Positions 7,415 to 15,891 are shown, numbered from the stretch's first letter. The stretch: DNA of 64,000 bases from DATEDA01 sp963827595 (GCA_963827595.1 CAWHBT010000010.1:124001-188000); one strand, 5' to 3'. The notes: generated by a model not told the origin, from the letters alone. Program-made: numbers and translations.

Positions 7415-7890
7415 CCGCGCCGGATCCGTTCGAGCAGCGCGGTCGTCGAGCGCTCGTGCTCGAACGGGATCGCGTGCACGGCGCCGCCCCACGTGCGCAC
7501 CTCGCGGCCGCCGACGATGTCCTCGACCTTCCAGTCGCCGCCCTTCACGAGCACGTCCGGCCGGACGGCGAGGATGAGCCGGAGCGGCGTGTCCTCGTCG
7601 AACCAGGTGACGAGGCTCACCGACTCCAGCGCCGCGAGGACGGCCATGCGGTCGGGGAGGGGATTCACCGGTCGATCGCCGCCCTTCCCGAGGCGCTTGG
7701 CGGAGGCATCGGCGTTGACGGCTACCAGCAGGCTCGCGCCTAACGCGCGCGCCTGCGCGAGGTAGGTGACGTGGCCGCGATGCAGGAGGTCGAACACGCC
7801 GTTCGTAAACACCAGCGGACGCGCGAGCCGGGCGACCGCGGCGGCGGCATCGCCCGGGTCGCAGATCTTGCGCTCGAAGTCGGCCGTCAT
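7411..7890 (-). CDS. rfaE2: D-glycero-beta-D-manno-heptose 1-phosphate adenylyltransferase
   Basis: This 159-residue stand-alone version corresponds to the C-terminal domain of E. coli HldE. It adenylylates heptose 1-phosphate on the route to ADP-heptose for the LPS inner core. The nucleotidyltransferase signature is FTNGVFDLLHRGHVTYL, containing HxGH; KGGDW and the C-terminal STTALLERIR are also typical. The frame opens 20 codons earlier, but the ATG at 7890 gives the family N-terminus. The kinase half (RfaE1) is not in this window. A heptosyltransferase gene (waaF) lies about 20 kb away. Confidence 0.9.
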   Translation of the reverse strand: MTADFERKICDPGDAAAAVARLARPLVFTNGVFDLLHRGHVTYLAQARALGASLLVAVNADASAKRLGKGGDRPVNPLPDRMAVLAALESVSLVTWFDEDTPLRLILAVRPDVLVKGGDWKVEDIVGGREVRTWGGAVHAIPFEHERSTTALLERIRRG

Positions 7891-8044
7891 GTGCTCGTCA
7901 GTCCGGTCACTTCCAAGCCCGCGCCGTAGTAGAAAGTCAGGGCCAAGCAAGTCACCTCCGATCGATGCTGGCGCAGTTTAGAAGCTGCCCGGCTTTCGGG
8001 ATAGACTCGGCCGGCCCGCGCGTCGCGCATCGAAAGGTGGTCCC

Positions 8045-8629
8045 ATGACGTACTCGCCCCGAGCCCTGCTGCTTGGCCTGCTCATTCTCGCCGTCAGCGG
8101 GAGCGTCTGGGCCGCGCCGGAGGCCGGCGGCGGACCCGCGTCCGGCTGCCCGCCGATCCTGGACCGCAAGTTGTTGAACCTGCAGGACGAACCGGTCTCG
8201 CTCTGCGACTTCCGTGGCAAGGTGCTGCTGGTGGTGAACACCGCCAGCCAGTGCGGGTACACGCCGCAGTACGAAGGCCTGGAGAAGCTGTATCGCCGCT
8301 ATCGGGACCGCGGCCTCGTCGTGCTCGGCTTCCCCGCGAACGACTTCGGCGGCCAGGAGCCGGGGTCGAACAAGCAGATCGCGCAGTTCTGCCAGGTGAA
8401 CTACGGCGTGAGCTTCCCGGTGTTCGCCAAGACCTCGGTGGTTGGCGCCGGGGCGAACCCGCTGTTCCGGGACCTCGAGGCGCGGACCGGCCAGCGGCCG
8501 CGGTGGAACTTCCACAAGTACCTGGTCGATCGCAGCGGGAAGCCGGTGGCGGCGTTCGGCGCCGCGGTCGAACCGCTCGATCCCCGGCTGACGTCCCAGA
8601 TCGAGCAGCTGCTCGCCGCTCAACCGTAG
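8045..8629 (+). CDS. Exported glutathione peroxidase-family protein
   Basis: This 194-residue thiol peroxidase has a signal peptide (about residues 1-24, ending VWAAPEA). The peroxidatic Cys is C70 in NTASQCGYT, a Cys rather than selenocysteine. The other active-site partners are present: Gln in FPANDFGGQEP, and Trp and Asn in RPRWNFHKYLV. Bacterial enzymes of this type reduce peroxides, mostly with thioredoxin-like donors. Export implies a periplasmic role, which is less common than the cytosolic BtuE type. It is convergent with the BON lipoprotein gene. Confidence 0.92.
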   Translation: MTYSPRALLLGLLILAVSGSVWAAPEAGGGPASGCPPILDRKLLNLQDEPVSLCDFRGKVLLVVNTASQCGYTPQYEGLEKLYRRYRDRGLVVLGFPANDFGGQEPGSNKQIAQFCQVNYGVSFPVFAKTSVVGAGANPLFRDLEARTGQRPRWNFHKYLVDRSGKPVAAFGAAVEPLDPRLTSQIEQLLAAQP

Positions 8630-8691
8630 GGCGAGATTTCCCCCGTTCGCGGGGAGGACGTCGGTCCGCGCGAGCCGCCGCGCTGCGCGTC

Positions 8692-9300
8692 TCACCTCGG
8701 CGCGTCGGCGGCGGGCTTCGGCGGCGGGTCGGGGATGTATTCGAAGATCCGGACCACCCGCTTGACGCCGCTCACGTGGCGCGCGATGTGCGTTGCCTCG
8801 TCGGCCTCCTTGCGGGTCACCAGGCCCATCAGGTACACGACGCCCGCCTCGGTCACGACTTTGACGTGGACCGGATTGAACTTCTGATCGCCGACGAAGC
8901 GCGCCTTGACCGCGCTCGTCAGGTAGGTGTCGTGCGAGCGCGCAGCGAGCCCGGAGAGCGGGGCAACCTGGATTTCGTTCACGACCCCCTTCGCCTCGGG
9001 CACCGACGCCGCGATCTTGTCCACCTCCGTCCGGAGCTCGTCGGTCGTCGTCTCGCCCGTGAGCAGGACCTGCTTGTTGTAGCTCGCGATGTTGACGTGG
9101 CCCTGCTTCCCGATCTTGGGGCCGATCTGCTTCGAGGCCGCCCACTCGATGCGCTCGTCGAGGATCTGCACGTCGGTGGGGCGGCGGTCGGTCGCGACCG
9201 CGGTGCCGCCCACGGCGGCGGCGCCGACGAAGAGCGGCGCGCAACCGGCGGCGAGGCACGAGAAGGTGAGGACCAGGGCGAGGATCGCGAGACGCGCCAT
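8692..9300 (-). CDS. dolP: BON domain outer-membrane lipoprotein (DolP/YraP-like)
   Basis: This 202-residue lipoprotein begins at the ATG at 9300, with a signal peptide and lipobox LAAG-C20. Two BON domains follow, at about residues 45-115 (RPTDVQILDERIEW to NEIQV) and 125-190 (DTYLTSAVKARF to RIFEYI). E. coli DolP supports outer-membrane integrity and localises to division sites by binding anionic phospholipid. Synteny with LppC, yraN and the SIS gene matches E. coli yraM-yraN-yraO-yraP. It starts five bases after the SIS gene stop, so it is co-transcribed. Confidence 0.9.
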   Translation of the reverse strand: MARLAILALVLTFSCLAAGCAPLFVGAAAVGGTAVATDRRPTDVQILDERIEWAASKQIGPKIGKQGHVNIASYNKQVLLTGETTTDELRTEVDKIAASVPEAKGVVNEIQVAPLSGLAARSHDTYLTSAVKARFVGDQKFNPVHVKVVTEAGVVYLMGLVTRKEADEATHIARHVSGVKRVVRIFEYIPDPPPKPAADAPR

Positions 9301-9305
9301 GCGGT

Positions 9306-9902
9306 TCACTCCGTTCCGAGCAGCAGACAATCGATGCCGTCGCACAGGCAGTGCAGCGTCAGGAGATGTACCTCCTGGATGCGCGCGGTGACGCCGTGCG
9401 GCACGCAGACGTGCACGTCGCCCGCGGCGAGCCGCTTCCCGACCTCGCCGCCGCCCTTGCCGGTCAGCGCGACCACCTTCATGTCGCGCTCGTGCGCGGC
9501 GCGCACCGCGGCGACCACGTTCGGCGAGTTGCCGCTGGTCGAGATCGCGAGCAGGACGTCGTTCGGCTGCCCGAGCGCGAACACCTGCTTCGAGAACACC
9601 TGCTCGTAGGCGTAGTCGTTCGCGATCGCGGTGAGCGTCGACGAGTCGGTGGTGAGCGCCAGCGCCGCGAGGCCCGGCCGCTCCCGCTCGAAGCGGTTGA
9701 GGAGCTCGGCCGCGAAGTGCTGCGCGTCGGCCGCCGATCCGCCGTTGCCGCAGGCGAGGATCTTGCCGTTCGCCATCAGGCAGCCGACCATGAGCTCGGC
9801 CGCACGCGCGATCGGCTGCGCGAGCGCCGCGACCGCGCCGAGCTTCACCTGGGCGCTGTCCGAGAAGTGCCGGCTGACGCGGGCAACGAGATCGATCGAC
9901 AT
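9306..9902 (-). CDS. SIS domain protein, DiaA / phosphoheptose isomerase family
   Basis: This 198-residue single SIS domain has the sugar-phosphate loop CGNGGSAADAQHFAAELLNRF and ISTSGNSPN. By synteny (LppC, yraN, then this, then dolP) it is the counterpart of E. coli DiaA, a DnaA-binding initiation factor. It also shares DiaA-like segments such as ERPGLAALAL and RIQEVHLLTLH. It nonetheless keeps a Glu (AAEL) and a C-terminal His where, from memory, GmhA has catalytic residues. Isomerase activity feeding RfaE2 is therefore possible. Sequence alone does not decide between the two. Confidence 0.85.
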   Translation of the reverse strand: MSIDLVARVSRHFSDSAQVKLGAVAALAQPIARAAELMVGCLMANGKILACGNGGSAADAQHFAAELLNRFERERPGLAALALTTDSSTLTAIANDYAYEQVFSKQVFALGQPNDVLLAISTSGNSPNVVAAVRAAHERDMKVVALTGKGGGEVGKRLAAGDVHVCVPHGVTARIQEVHLLTLHCLCDGIDCLLLGTE

Positions 9903-9993
9903 CAGGGGAATGGTCGGGCCGCGACGACCGCGGCCCGTATGGGGTGATTAGTGTACACCGTGCTCCTCCGCTGCCGTCTCCGATCGGGCCTCG

Positions 9994-10356
9994 CTACTGG
10001 ACGAACACCTCGAACTCGATCCGCAGCCGCGGGTTCGGGTGCTCGCGCAACGCGCTGATCCGCGCGGCGACCTGCTCGCCCCGGTCCATCGCCCACGCCA
10101 GCGCCGCAACCTCGCCGCGCGGCACGTAGCCGAGCAGGTGCCCGCGCCACTCGACCCGCACCGCGTTCGCGTCGTGCTGATTCGCGGGCTCGCGCACGAG
10201 CTCGAGCCGGTCGCCGACGCGCAGCCCGGGCCATGCCGCGGCGGCCTCGTGGTAGCGGAAACCGGCGAGCGGCGAGCTCTGCACGAGGAGCTTCACGGCC
10301 TGTGCGTGCGCCGCCGCCAGCGTGAACGCGAGGACGAGGCTACTCGCGAAACGCAT
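9994..10356 (-). CDS. Exported HIRAN domain protein
   Basis: This 120-residue protein has a signal peptide at about residues 1-19 (RFASSLVLAFTLAAAHA) followed by a complete HIRAN domain: AGFRYHEAAAAWPGL, VGDRLELVREPANQHDANAV and GYVPRGEVAALAW. HIRAN domains in eukaryotic HLTF bind DNA 3' ends; bacterial stand-alone versions are uncharacterised. A secreted version is odd for a supposed nucleic-acid-binding fold. The gene overlaps yraN by 17 bases and sits in the envelope cluster, 91 bases before the SIS gene. Confidence 0.85.
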   Translation of the reverse strand: MRFASSLVLAFTLAAAHAQAVKLLVQSSPLAGFRYHEAAAAWPGLRVGDRLELVREPANQHDANAVRVEWRGHLLGYVPRGEVAALAWAMDRGEQVAARISALREHPNPRLRIEFEVFVQ

Positions 10357-10687
10357 CGCGAATCCACTCCACGCGAGCGGCGTCGACGCGATCGAGCAGC
10401 ACGACGTCGCAGCGGCACGGCTGGTCGGGTCGCCCGGCGAGATAGTGGCGCGCGGCCCGGAGAATCCGGCGCTGCTTCGCGGCGTCGACGCTCGCCGCGG
10501 CGCCGCCGAACGCGGCGGAGCCGCGCAGCCGCACCTCGATGAACGCGAGCGTGTCGCCGTCCCGGGCGACGAGGTCGATCTCGCCCGCGCGGCAGCGATA
10601 GTTCCGCGCGACGATCGCGAGCCCCTGCTGCTCGAGAAACCGCGCCGCGAGCTCCTCGGCGGCTTGACCCGCGGCCCGGGCTGTCAT
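10340..10687 (-). CDS. yraN: YraN family protein (UPF0102, endonuclease-like)
   Basis: This 115-residue protein has the restriction-endonuclease-like core: GQAAEELAARFLEQQGL, then CRAGEIDLVARDGDTLAFIEVR and the C-terminal DVVLLD. The E-D-ExR series corresponds to the predicted nuclease site. A link to DNA repair or natural transformation has been suggested for relatives, but the function is unproven. The ATG overlaps the LppC stop (ATGA), and its 3' end overlaps the HIRAN gene. It is part of the conserved LppC-yraN-SIS-dolP operon. Confidence 0.92.
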   Translation of the reverse strand: MTARAAGQAAEELAARFLEQQGLAIVARNYRCRAGEIDLVARDGDTLAFIEVRLRGSAAFGGAAASVDAAKQRRILRAARHYLAGRPDQPCRCDVVLLDRVDAARVEWIRDAFRE

Positions 10688-11880
10688 TCCAGCGCCACCG
10701 TCCGCCCGTCGCGAAAGGTCGCCCCGACGGGGCGGCGGGCGACGACGCCGCCGCCGCGCACGGCGATGCGCCCGGTGACACCCGCGAACTCGAAGTCGCG
10801 CTGCCCGTCGAGCAGCGCCACCGCGATGCGGAAGGCGTCGATCCCGACCGCATAGAAGCGCGCAAGGTCGCCCTGCAGGTCCTGCGGCCGCGGGTAGCGG
10901 GTCATCGCCGGGTCTTCCGGGCGCAGCAGCCAGGGCATGTCGGCGAACTGCACGCCGTTCAGATCGAGGTTCTTGAGCGGGTCGCTCGTGGTGTTGACCT
11001 GCGAGGTGGCGTACACCGGCATCTGGCTGCCGAGGTACGGGCGGAGCTTGCGCGCGCGGTCGCCGCTGTCGGCGAGGAAGACGAAGTGCGGCGGATCGCG
11101 GTCCAGGACCTCCGTGACCAGGGCCGGGTCGGCGCCGGGCGCGACCTCGATGACCTCGATGAGGTGGCCGCTGACGGCGAGCCATTCGTCGACGAACGCG
11201 TCGCGGCTGCGGCGCGAGAGCGGGGTCGGGGCGTTCACGACGGTGGCGATGCGCTGGCCGTCGGCCCAGGCCCGCCGCGCGATCTGCCGTGCCTCGGTTT
11301 CGACCGCGAGGCCGAAGACGAAGAGGGAGCTCGGGACGGCGGCCGACCCTTCGGGCTGGTTGAGCGCCAGCGTCGGCACCGCGACCCGGTTGGTGCGCGC
11401 GAGCGCCGCCACGCCGCTCCGCGTCATCGGCCCGACGACGAGCCGCGTGCCGGCCTGAATCGCGGCGTCGTAGTCGGCGAGCACGCGCTCGTCGCTCGCG
11501 TCGGTGCGCCTGGTGACGACTTCGAGGGTTCGCCCTTCGGCCGCCATTGCGGCCAGGAAGCCCCGCTGCACCGCTTCGGCCGCCGGCTGAAAATCGGGCG
11601 CGTCGAGCGGCAGCAGCAGCGTCACTGCCGGGCCGGTCTTCGGCACCGGGACGGGCGGCGGCGGGGGTTCGGGAAGGGATGGCGGCGCGACCGCCACGGG
11701 CGGCGGTGGCGCGGGTGCCTCGGGCGCGGGGGGTGGCGGGCTCGCGCGCGGGTCGATCGGCAGCTGCACACCGGGCCGCGCGGGCGGGGTTGCCGGCGGC
11801 GGGGTCGCACAGGAGAATGCGGCGCTGGCGGCGAGGAGCGCAGCCGCGACGACGCGCGAGGTGCGATGAGCGGGGAGCAT
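10684..11880 (-). CDS. LppC/LpoA family penicillin-binding protein activator
   Basis: This 398-residue protein has a signal peptide and a lipobox-like FSC at about residue 24, a long Pro-rich linker (about 26-80), then an LppC domain with a periplasmic-binding fold (VTLLLPLDAPDFQPAAEAV to the end). E. coli LpoA is the outer-membrane activator of PBP1A. Its N-terminal helical repeat domain is missing here, as in many betaproteobacterial homologues, and the disordered linker may replace it. It starts head-to-head with rsmI; their first codons overlap by 15 bases on opposite strands. Confidence 0.88.
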   Translation of the reverse strand: MLPAHRTSRVVAAALLAASAAFSCATPPPATPPARPGVQLPIDPRASPPPPAPEAPAPPPPVAVAPPSLPEPPPPPVPVPKTGPAVTLLLPLDAPDFQPAAEAVQRGFLAAMAAEGRTLEVVTRRTDASDERVLADYDAAIQAGTRLVVGPMTRSGVAALARTNRVAVPTLALNQPEGSAAVPSSLFVFGLAVETEARQIARRAWADGQRIATVVNAPTPLSRRSRDAFVDEWLAVSGHLIEVIEVAPGADPALVTEVLDRDPPHFVFLADSGDRARKLRPYLGSQMPVYATSQVNTTSDPLKNLDLNGVQFADMPWLLRPEDPAMTRYPRPQDLQGDLARFYAVGIDAFRIAVALLDGQRDFEFAGVTGRIAVRGGGVVARRPVGATFRDGRTVALE

Positions 11881-12759
11881 GGCGAGGCGGGGCGAGGCAA
11901 ATTATATGTGGTGGCCACGCCGATCGGGAATCTCGGCGACATCACCCTGCGGGCGATCGACACGCTGCGCGCGGTGGACACCGTGTTCGCGGAGGATACG
12001 CGCGATGCACGGCGGCTCCTCTCGCACCACGGCGTCACGGCGAAGCTCGCGGCGCTGCACGGGCACAACGAGCGCGCCGCCGCGCGCGCGCTGCTCCGCC
12101 TCCTCGCCGGGGGGCGGGACGTCGCGCTGGTGAGCGACGCCGGGACCCCGGGTATCTCCGATCCCGGCGCGCTCGCCGTCGCCGCGGCGCGCGCGGCGGG
12201 CTTCGCTGTCGTGCCGATTCCCGGGCCAAGCGCGGGCGTCGCGGCGCTCTCGGTCGCGGGCCTGCCGGGACCGTTCGCCTTCGTCGGTTTTCTTCCGCCG
12301 AAGCCGGCGGCGCGCGTTCGCGCGTTGACGGCGTGGCGGGATTTCCCGCACACGCTCGTGTTCTACGAGGCGCCTCATCGCGTGCTCGAGTGCGTTGCCG
12401 ACCTCGCTGCCGTGCTCGGCGGCGAGCGCACCGTCGTGCTGGCGCGCGAGCTCACCAAGGTGTTCGAGAGCGTGCACGTGGGTCCGCTCGGCGCGGCGCG
12501 CGAGTGGCTCGAGGCGGACCCGAACCGGGTTCGCGGCGAGTTCGTGGTGCTCGTCTCCGGCGCGGCGCCGGCGGCGGACGCGCGGGCGCAGGAAGGCGAG
12601 CGCGTGCTCGGGCGGCTGCTCGAAGCACTGCCGGTGAAGACCGCGGTGCGGCTGGCGGCCGAGATCACCGGCGCTGCGCGGAACGCCCTCTACGACAAGG
12701 CGCTGGCGTTCAAAGGCTTCAAAGGCAAGAAACGCCGCAAGAGCTCGGCGCAACGGTGA
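11866..12759 (+). CDS. rsmI: 16S rRNA (cytidine(1402)-2'-O)-methyltransferase
   Basis: This 297-residue protein is full length for RsmI, which 2'-O-methylates C1402 in the ribosomal P site. Motifs: LYVVATPIGNLGDITLRA at the N-terminus, EDTRDARRLL, LVSDAGTPGISDPG, PIPGPSAGVAALSVAGLP and FYEAPHR, the SAM-binding tetrapyrrole-methylase-like fold. The ATG at 11866 lies 15 bases inside the divergent LppC coding sequence, so promoters for each must sit within the other gene. The C-terminus is basic (GKKRRK), as expected for an rRNA-binding enzyme. Confidence 0.95.
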   Translation: MSGEHGEAGRGKLYVVATPIGNLGDITLRAIDTLRAVDTVFAEDTRDARRLLSHHGVTAKLAALHGHNERAAARALLRLLAGGRDVALVSDAGTPGISDPGALAVAAARAAGFAVVPIPGPSAGVAALSVAGLPGPFAFVGFLPPKPAARVRALTAWRDFPHTLVFYEAPHRVLECVADLAAVLGGERTVVLARELTKVFESVHVGPLGAAREWLEADPNRVRGEFVVLVSGAAPAADARAQEGERVLGRLLEALPVKTAVRLAAEITGAARNALYDKALAFKGFKGKKRRKSSAQR

Positions 12760-12787
12760 AGCACTCGGTTCGCCTACACTCGCGGCC

Positions 12788-13841
12788 ATGGACAAGCTGA
12801 CGATCGCGCGGCCGGACGACTGGCATCTGCACTTGCGCGATGGCGCGGCGCTCGAGAGCGTGCTGCCGTACACCGCGCGGCAGTTCGCGCGCGCGATCGT
12901 GATGCCGAACCTCCGGCCGCCGGTGACGACGGTCGAGGCGGCGCGCGGGTATCGCGAGCGGATCCGCGCGGCCCTCGCGCGGGCGAACGCCGGTCGCGCG
13001 ACGCCGCTCGAGTTCGAGCCGCTGCTGACGCTCTACCTCACCGACAACACTTCCCCTGAGGAGATCGCCCGCGCCGCGGCGAGCGGCTTCGTCCGGGCGG
13101 TCAAGTACTACCCGGCCGGCGCGACCACGAACTCGGATTCCGGGGTCACGCGCCTCGCACGCGCGTTCCCCGCCCTCGAGGCGATGGAGCGCCACGACGT
13201 GCCGCTCCTCGTTCACGGCGAGGCTACCGACCCCGAGGTCGACGTCTTCGACCGCGAGCAGGTCTTTGTCGCGACGACGCTCGCCGAGATCGTGACGCGG
13301 TTTCCGGGGCTTGCGGGTGGTCGTCGAGCACGTCACGACGCGCGAGGCGGCCGACTACGTGACCGCCGCCGGCGCGAACGTCGCCGCGACCATCACCGCG
13401 CACCATCTGCTCTACAACCGGAATGCGATCTTCCGGGGCGGGCTGCGGCCGCACTTCTACTGCCTGCCGGTGCTGAAGCGCGAGCGCCACCGCGAGGCGC
13501 TGGTGCGCGCCGCGACCGGCGGCAGCCCGAAGTTCTTCCTCGGGACGGACAGCGCGCCGCATCCGCGGGGCGAGAAGGAGTCGGCGTGCGGGTGTGCCGG
13601 CTGCTTCACCGCGCACGCCGCGCTGGAGCTCTACGCGGAGGCGTTCGATCGCGCCGGTGCGCTCGAGCGGCTCGAGGCGTTCGCGAGCTTCAACGGGCCC
13701 GATTTCTACCGTCTGCCGCGGAACGCGGCGCGGGTGACGCTGATCCGCGATCCCTGGAGGGCGCCCGTCGAGGTCGCGTTCGGGGACACCACGGTCGTGC
13801 CGCTCCGCGCCGGCGAGTCGATCGCGTGGCGGCTCGCCTAG
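12788..13841 (+). pseudogene. pyrC: Dihydroorotase, intact except for one +1 frameshift
   Basis: Dihydroorotase makes dihydroorotate in pyrimidine synthesis. The first frame holds the metal ligands DWHLHLRD, the carboxylated lysine in VKYYPAGAT and LVHGE. At about 13311 the reading frame shifts: GGGCTTGCGG should read GGGCTGCGG to continue RFPGL-RVVVEHVTT. The second frame (to 13841) holds EHVTT, the TAHHLLYN segment and the catalytic Asp in LGTDSAPH. Removing one T gives a 350-residue protein of normal class length. All active-site residues survive and no second lesion is seen, so a consensus error is more likely than true decay. Confidence 0.88.
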
Positions 13842-14662
13842 ACGCTGGCTCGCTCTGGAGCCGGGAGGCACTCCTTGCCTCGCCGTGGTTCGCGGCGGTC
13901 CACCACCTGCTGGCCCGGCTGCCGCAGGAGCGGTTTCCCTCTCTCGACGACCTGAATGCCCTCGCACGTGAGGGAGATGCGCGAAGCGCGAGCGGCGCAC
14001 GGATCGTGTTCGTACCCGCCGGCGAGCGCGGCAAGGACCTCGTGAACCACTATGAGGTGCGCATCTTCCGCGCCGGTGAGGTGCAAACGCGCGCGGAGAG
14101 CCCACACGATCTCTTCAATGCGCTCGCGTGGCTCGCGTTCCCGCGCACGAAGGCGACGCTGAACCGGATCCACCACGACGAGCTCGTCCGGCGCTGGGGT
14201 GCGCCGGAACGCGGCACGCCGCGCGACGTGCTGACGCTGTTCGACGAGGGCGGAGTCGTCGTCGCTTGCGCCGCGCCTGCGCTCGCGCGCTGCCTCGAGG
14301 ATTATCAGTGGAAGGAGCTGTTCTGGACGCGTCGCCAGGAAGCAACGGAAGCCATGCGGTTCTTCGTGTTCGGCCACGCGATCCTGGAGCAGTCGCTCGC
14401 GCCCTACAAGGGCGTCACCGCTAAAGCGCTCGTGATCGATGTTCCGCACCCAGCGATCACGCTTCCGCTGGCCGCGCTCGTCGATCTGCTGGACGCGCGC
14501 GCGGCCGATCACTTTGCGCGTCCCGGTGCGCTCGAATCGACCCGCGCCCTCCAACCACTCCCGGTCCTCGGAATCCCGGGCTGGACGCCGGAGAACGAGG
14601 ACCCTGCGTACTACGACGACGAGCAGGTGTTCCGGCCGGGACGAACGCGTCCACACGCATAA
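13826..14662 (+). CDS. DUF3025 domain protein
   Basis: This protein of about 278 residues is collinear with DUF3025, a proteobacterial family of unknown function. It has a Trp-rich, His-containing body (DLFNALAWLAFPRTKATLN, KELFWTRRQEATEAMRFFVFGHAILE) and a conserved PGWTPENED near the C-terminus. No ATG fits the start. GTG at 13826 overlaps the end of pyrC by 16 bases and gives the expected N-terminus (SLWSREALLASPWFAAVHHL). There is no signal peptide or membrane segment. It was probably co-transcribed with pyrC. Confidence 0.82.
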   Translation: MAARLDAGSLWSREALLASPWFAAVHHLLARLPQERFPSLDDLNALAREGDARSASGARIVFVPAGERGKDLVNHYEVRIFRAGEVQTRAESPHDLFNALAWLAFPRTKATLNRIHHDELVRRWGAPERGTPRDVLTLFDEGGVVVACAAPALARCLEDYQWKELFWTRRQEATEAMRFFVFGHAILEQSLAPYKGVTAKALVIDVPHPAITLPLAALVDLLDARAADHFARPGALESTRALQPLPVLGIPGWTPENEDPAYYDDEQVFRPGRTRPHA

Positions 14663-14670
14663 GGCGAAGC

Positions 14671-14704
14671 CCAAAAAGAAACGGGCCCCGCGAGGGGCCC
14701 GTTT
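14671..14704 (-). terminator. Intrinsic terminator for the DUF1269-like gene
   Basis: AAACGGGCCCC (14679-14689) pairs perfectly with GGGGCCCGTTT (14694-14704) around a GCGA tetraloop. On the minus strand the hairpin is followed by TTTCTTTTT, a good U-rich tail, so it ends transcription of the gene ending at 14792. It may also work less well for DUF3025 on the + strand. Confidence 0.8.
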
Positions 14705-14791
14705 GGACGCCCGGGAACGGCCCGGAGAACGTCCGACGCGCCGTCAGGAGCGGCGCGAATGCCGGAGCAAGTGCTCCGACGGCAGAGACAG

Positions 14792-15304
14792 TTACGGAAA
14801 CGCCGGCTGCGTCGGCTCCATCGCGCCACCGCTCGCCTCGGGGTGGCGCCGGTGGACGAGCTCCCGGATCTCCTCGACTCGCGACGGCGGCACGTCGACC
14901 ATGAGCAGGATGGCCCCCTTGTCGATGTCGGCCTGGTACTGCTTGATCCGCGAGTTCGGGACGGAGGCACCGACGAGGCTCGCGACCCAGGCGCCGAGCA
15001 CCGCGCCGCCGATGGCCGTGGCGAGCACGATGATGAGCTCGAGCGTGACGCCGGGCGGCGGGCTGAACACGATGAACAGGCCGAGGAGCAGCCCGCAGAC
15101 GCCGCCGAGGACGAGTCCGACTTCGGCGCCGTGAACGAGGTCGGTCTTCTGGAGCGGGTTGGCCTCATGCAGATCGCCGAGGTCCGTGCCCCGGCGGGCG
15201 AGGAAGTGCATGTGCCGGAACTCGACCCGCGCGAGCAGCAGGTCGTTGGCGGTCAGCCGGGCGCTCTCGAGGTCGGGCAGGAGGAAATACAGTCTGCGTC
15301 GCAT
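14792..15304 (-). CDS. DUF1269-like membrane protein
   Basis: This 170-residue protein begins MRRRLYFLLPDLESAR, with an N-terminal alpha/beta part containing RHMHFLARRGTDL. Two membrane helices follow at about 60-82 (AEVGLVLGGVCGLLLGLFIVF) and 88-110 (LIIVLATAIGGAVLGAWVA), then a cytosolic tail with LLMVDVPPSRVEEI. This matches small betaproteobacterial proteins annotated as DUF1269 or putative stress-related membrane proteins. The function is unknown. A ribosome site (GGAGG) precedes the ATG. It is divergent from rnpB. Confidence 0.75.
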   Translation of the reverse strand: MRRRLYFLLPDLESARLTANDLLLARVEFRHMHFLARRGTDLGDLHEANPLQKTDLVHGAEVGLVLGGVCGLLLGLFIVFSPPPGVTLELIIVLATAIGGAVLGAWVASLVGASVPNSRIKQYQADIDKGAILLMVDVPPSRVEEIRELVHRRHPEASGGAMEPTQPAFP

Positions 15305-15404
15305 ACAAGCCTCCTGGAGGGGCTCCCTTCTTTGTATGTCCCGCAGCGGGGGAAATCAAGGCCGGCCCGACGGGAACTTCCGCGTGCGACGGGTATCATT
15401 GCCG

Positions 15405-15835
15405 TGCGAAGCAGGCCAGACGGTCGCTGGCGCCCTTGCGGGCGTCAGAGGAAAGTCCGGGCTCCGCAGGGCAGGGTGCTGGGTAACTCCCAGGCGCCGC
15501 GAGGCGACGGAAAGTGCAACAGAAAGGACACCGCCGATGGCCGGGGCAGTGGCGCAAGCCGCGGCACCGGATCAGGTAAGGGTGAAATGGTGAGGTAAGA
15601 GCTCACCGCTGCCGTGGCGACACGGCTGGCCAGGTAAACCCCACCCGGAGCAACACCAAATAGGCAGGCGTTGCGCGCCGTGGCCCCGATCGCCCTCGTG
15701 GCGAACACTCGGCTGCGACGTGCTGGAGGGCGGCTCGCCCAAGCCTGCGGGTAGGTGGCTCGAGCCCCGGGGTAACCCGGGGCCCAGATGAATGACCGTT
15801 CTCGACAGAACCCGGCTTATCGGCCTGCTTCGCAC
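15405..15835 (+). ncRNA. rnpB: RNase P RNA, bacterial type A
   Basis: This is the catalytic RNA of RNase P, which matures tRNA 5' ends. The 5' end TGCGAAGCAGGCC (15405-15417) pairs with GGCCTGCTTCGCA (15822-15834) to form P1/P2-like closing helices. Conserved core segments include GAGGAAAGTCCGGGCTCC (about 15448), CAACAGAAAG, GGTAAGGGTGAAA and GTAAACCCCACC. The 3' part CAGATGAATGACCG lies before the final GACAGAACCCGGCTTA. The length of about 430 nt is usual. A -10-like TATCAT at 15394 places the start near 15405. Ends are accurate to a few bases. Confidence 0.95.
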
Positions 15836-15860
15836 CTGGGCCCGTCCCGGGGAAAATCAC

Positions 15861-15891
15861 CGACCCTTGGCCGCGGTGCGGCCAAGGGTCG
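15861..15891 (+). terminator. Hairpin terminator downstream of rnpB
   Basis: A perfect 14-bp stem joins CGACCCTTGGCCGC (15861-15874) and GCGGCCAAGGGTCG (15878-15891) around a 3-base loop, 26 bases after the rnpB 3' end. There is no U-run, but its stability and position fit a terminator or processing barrier. From here to 16218 the only signals I see are the NtrC-like site and the sigma-54 promoter. Confidence 0.6.
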
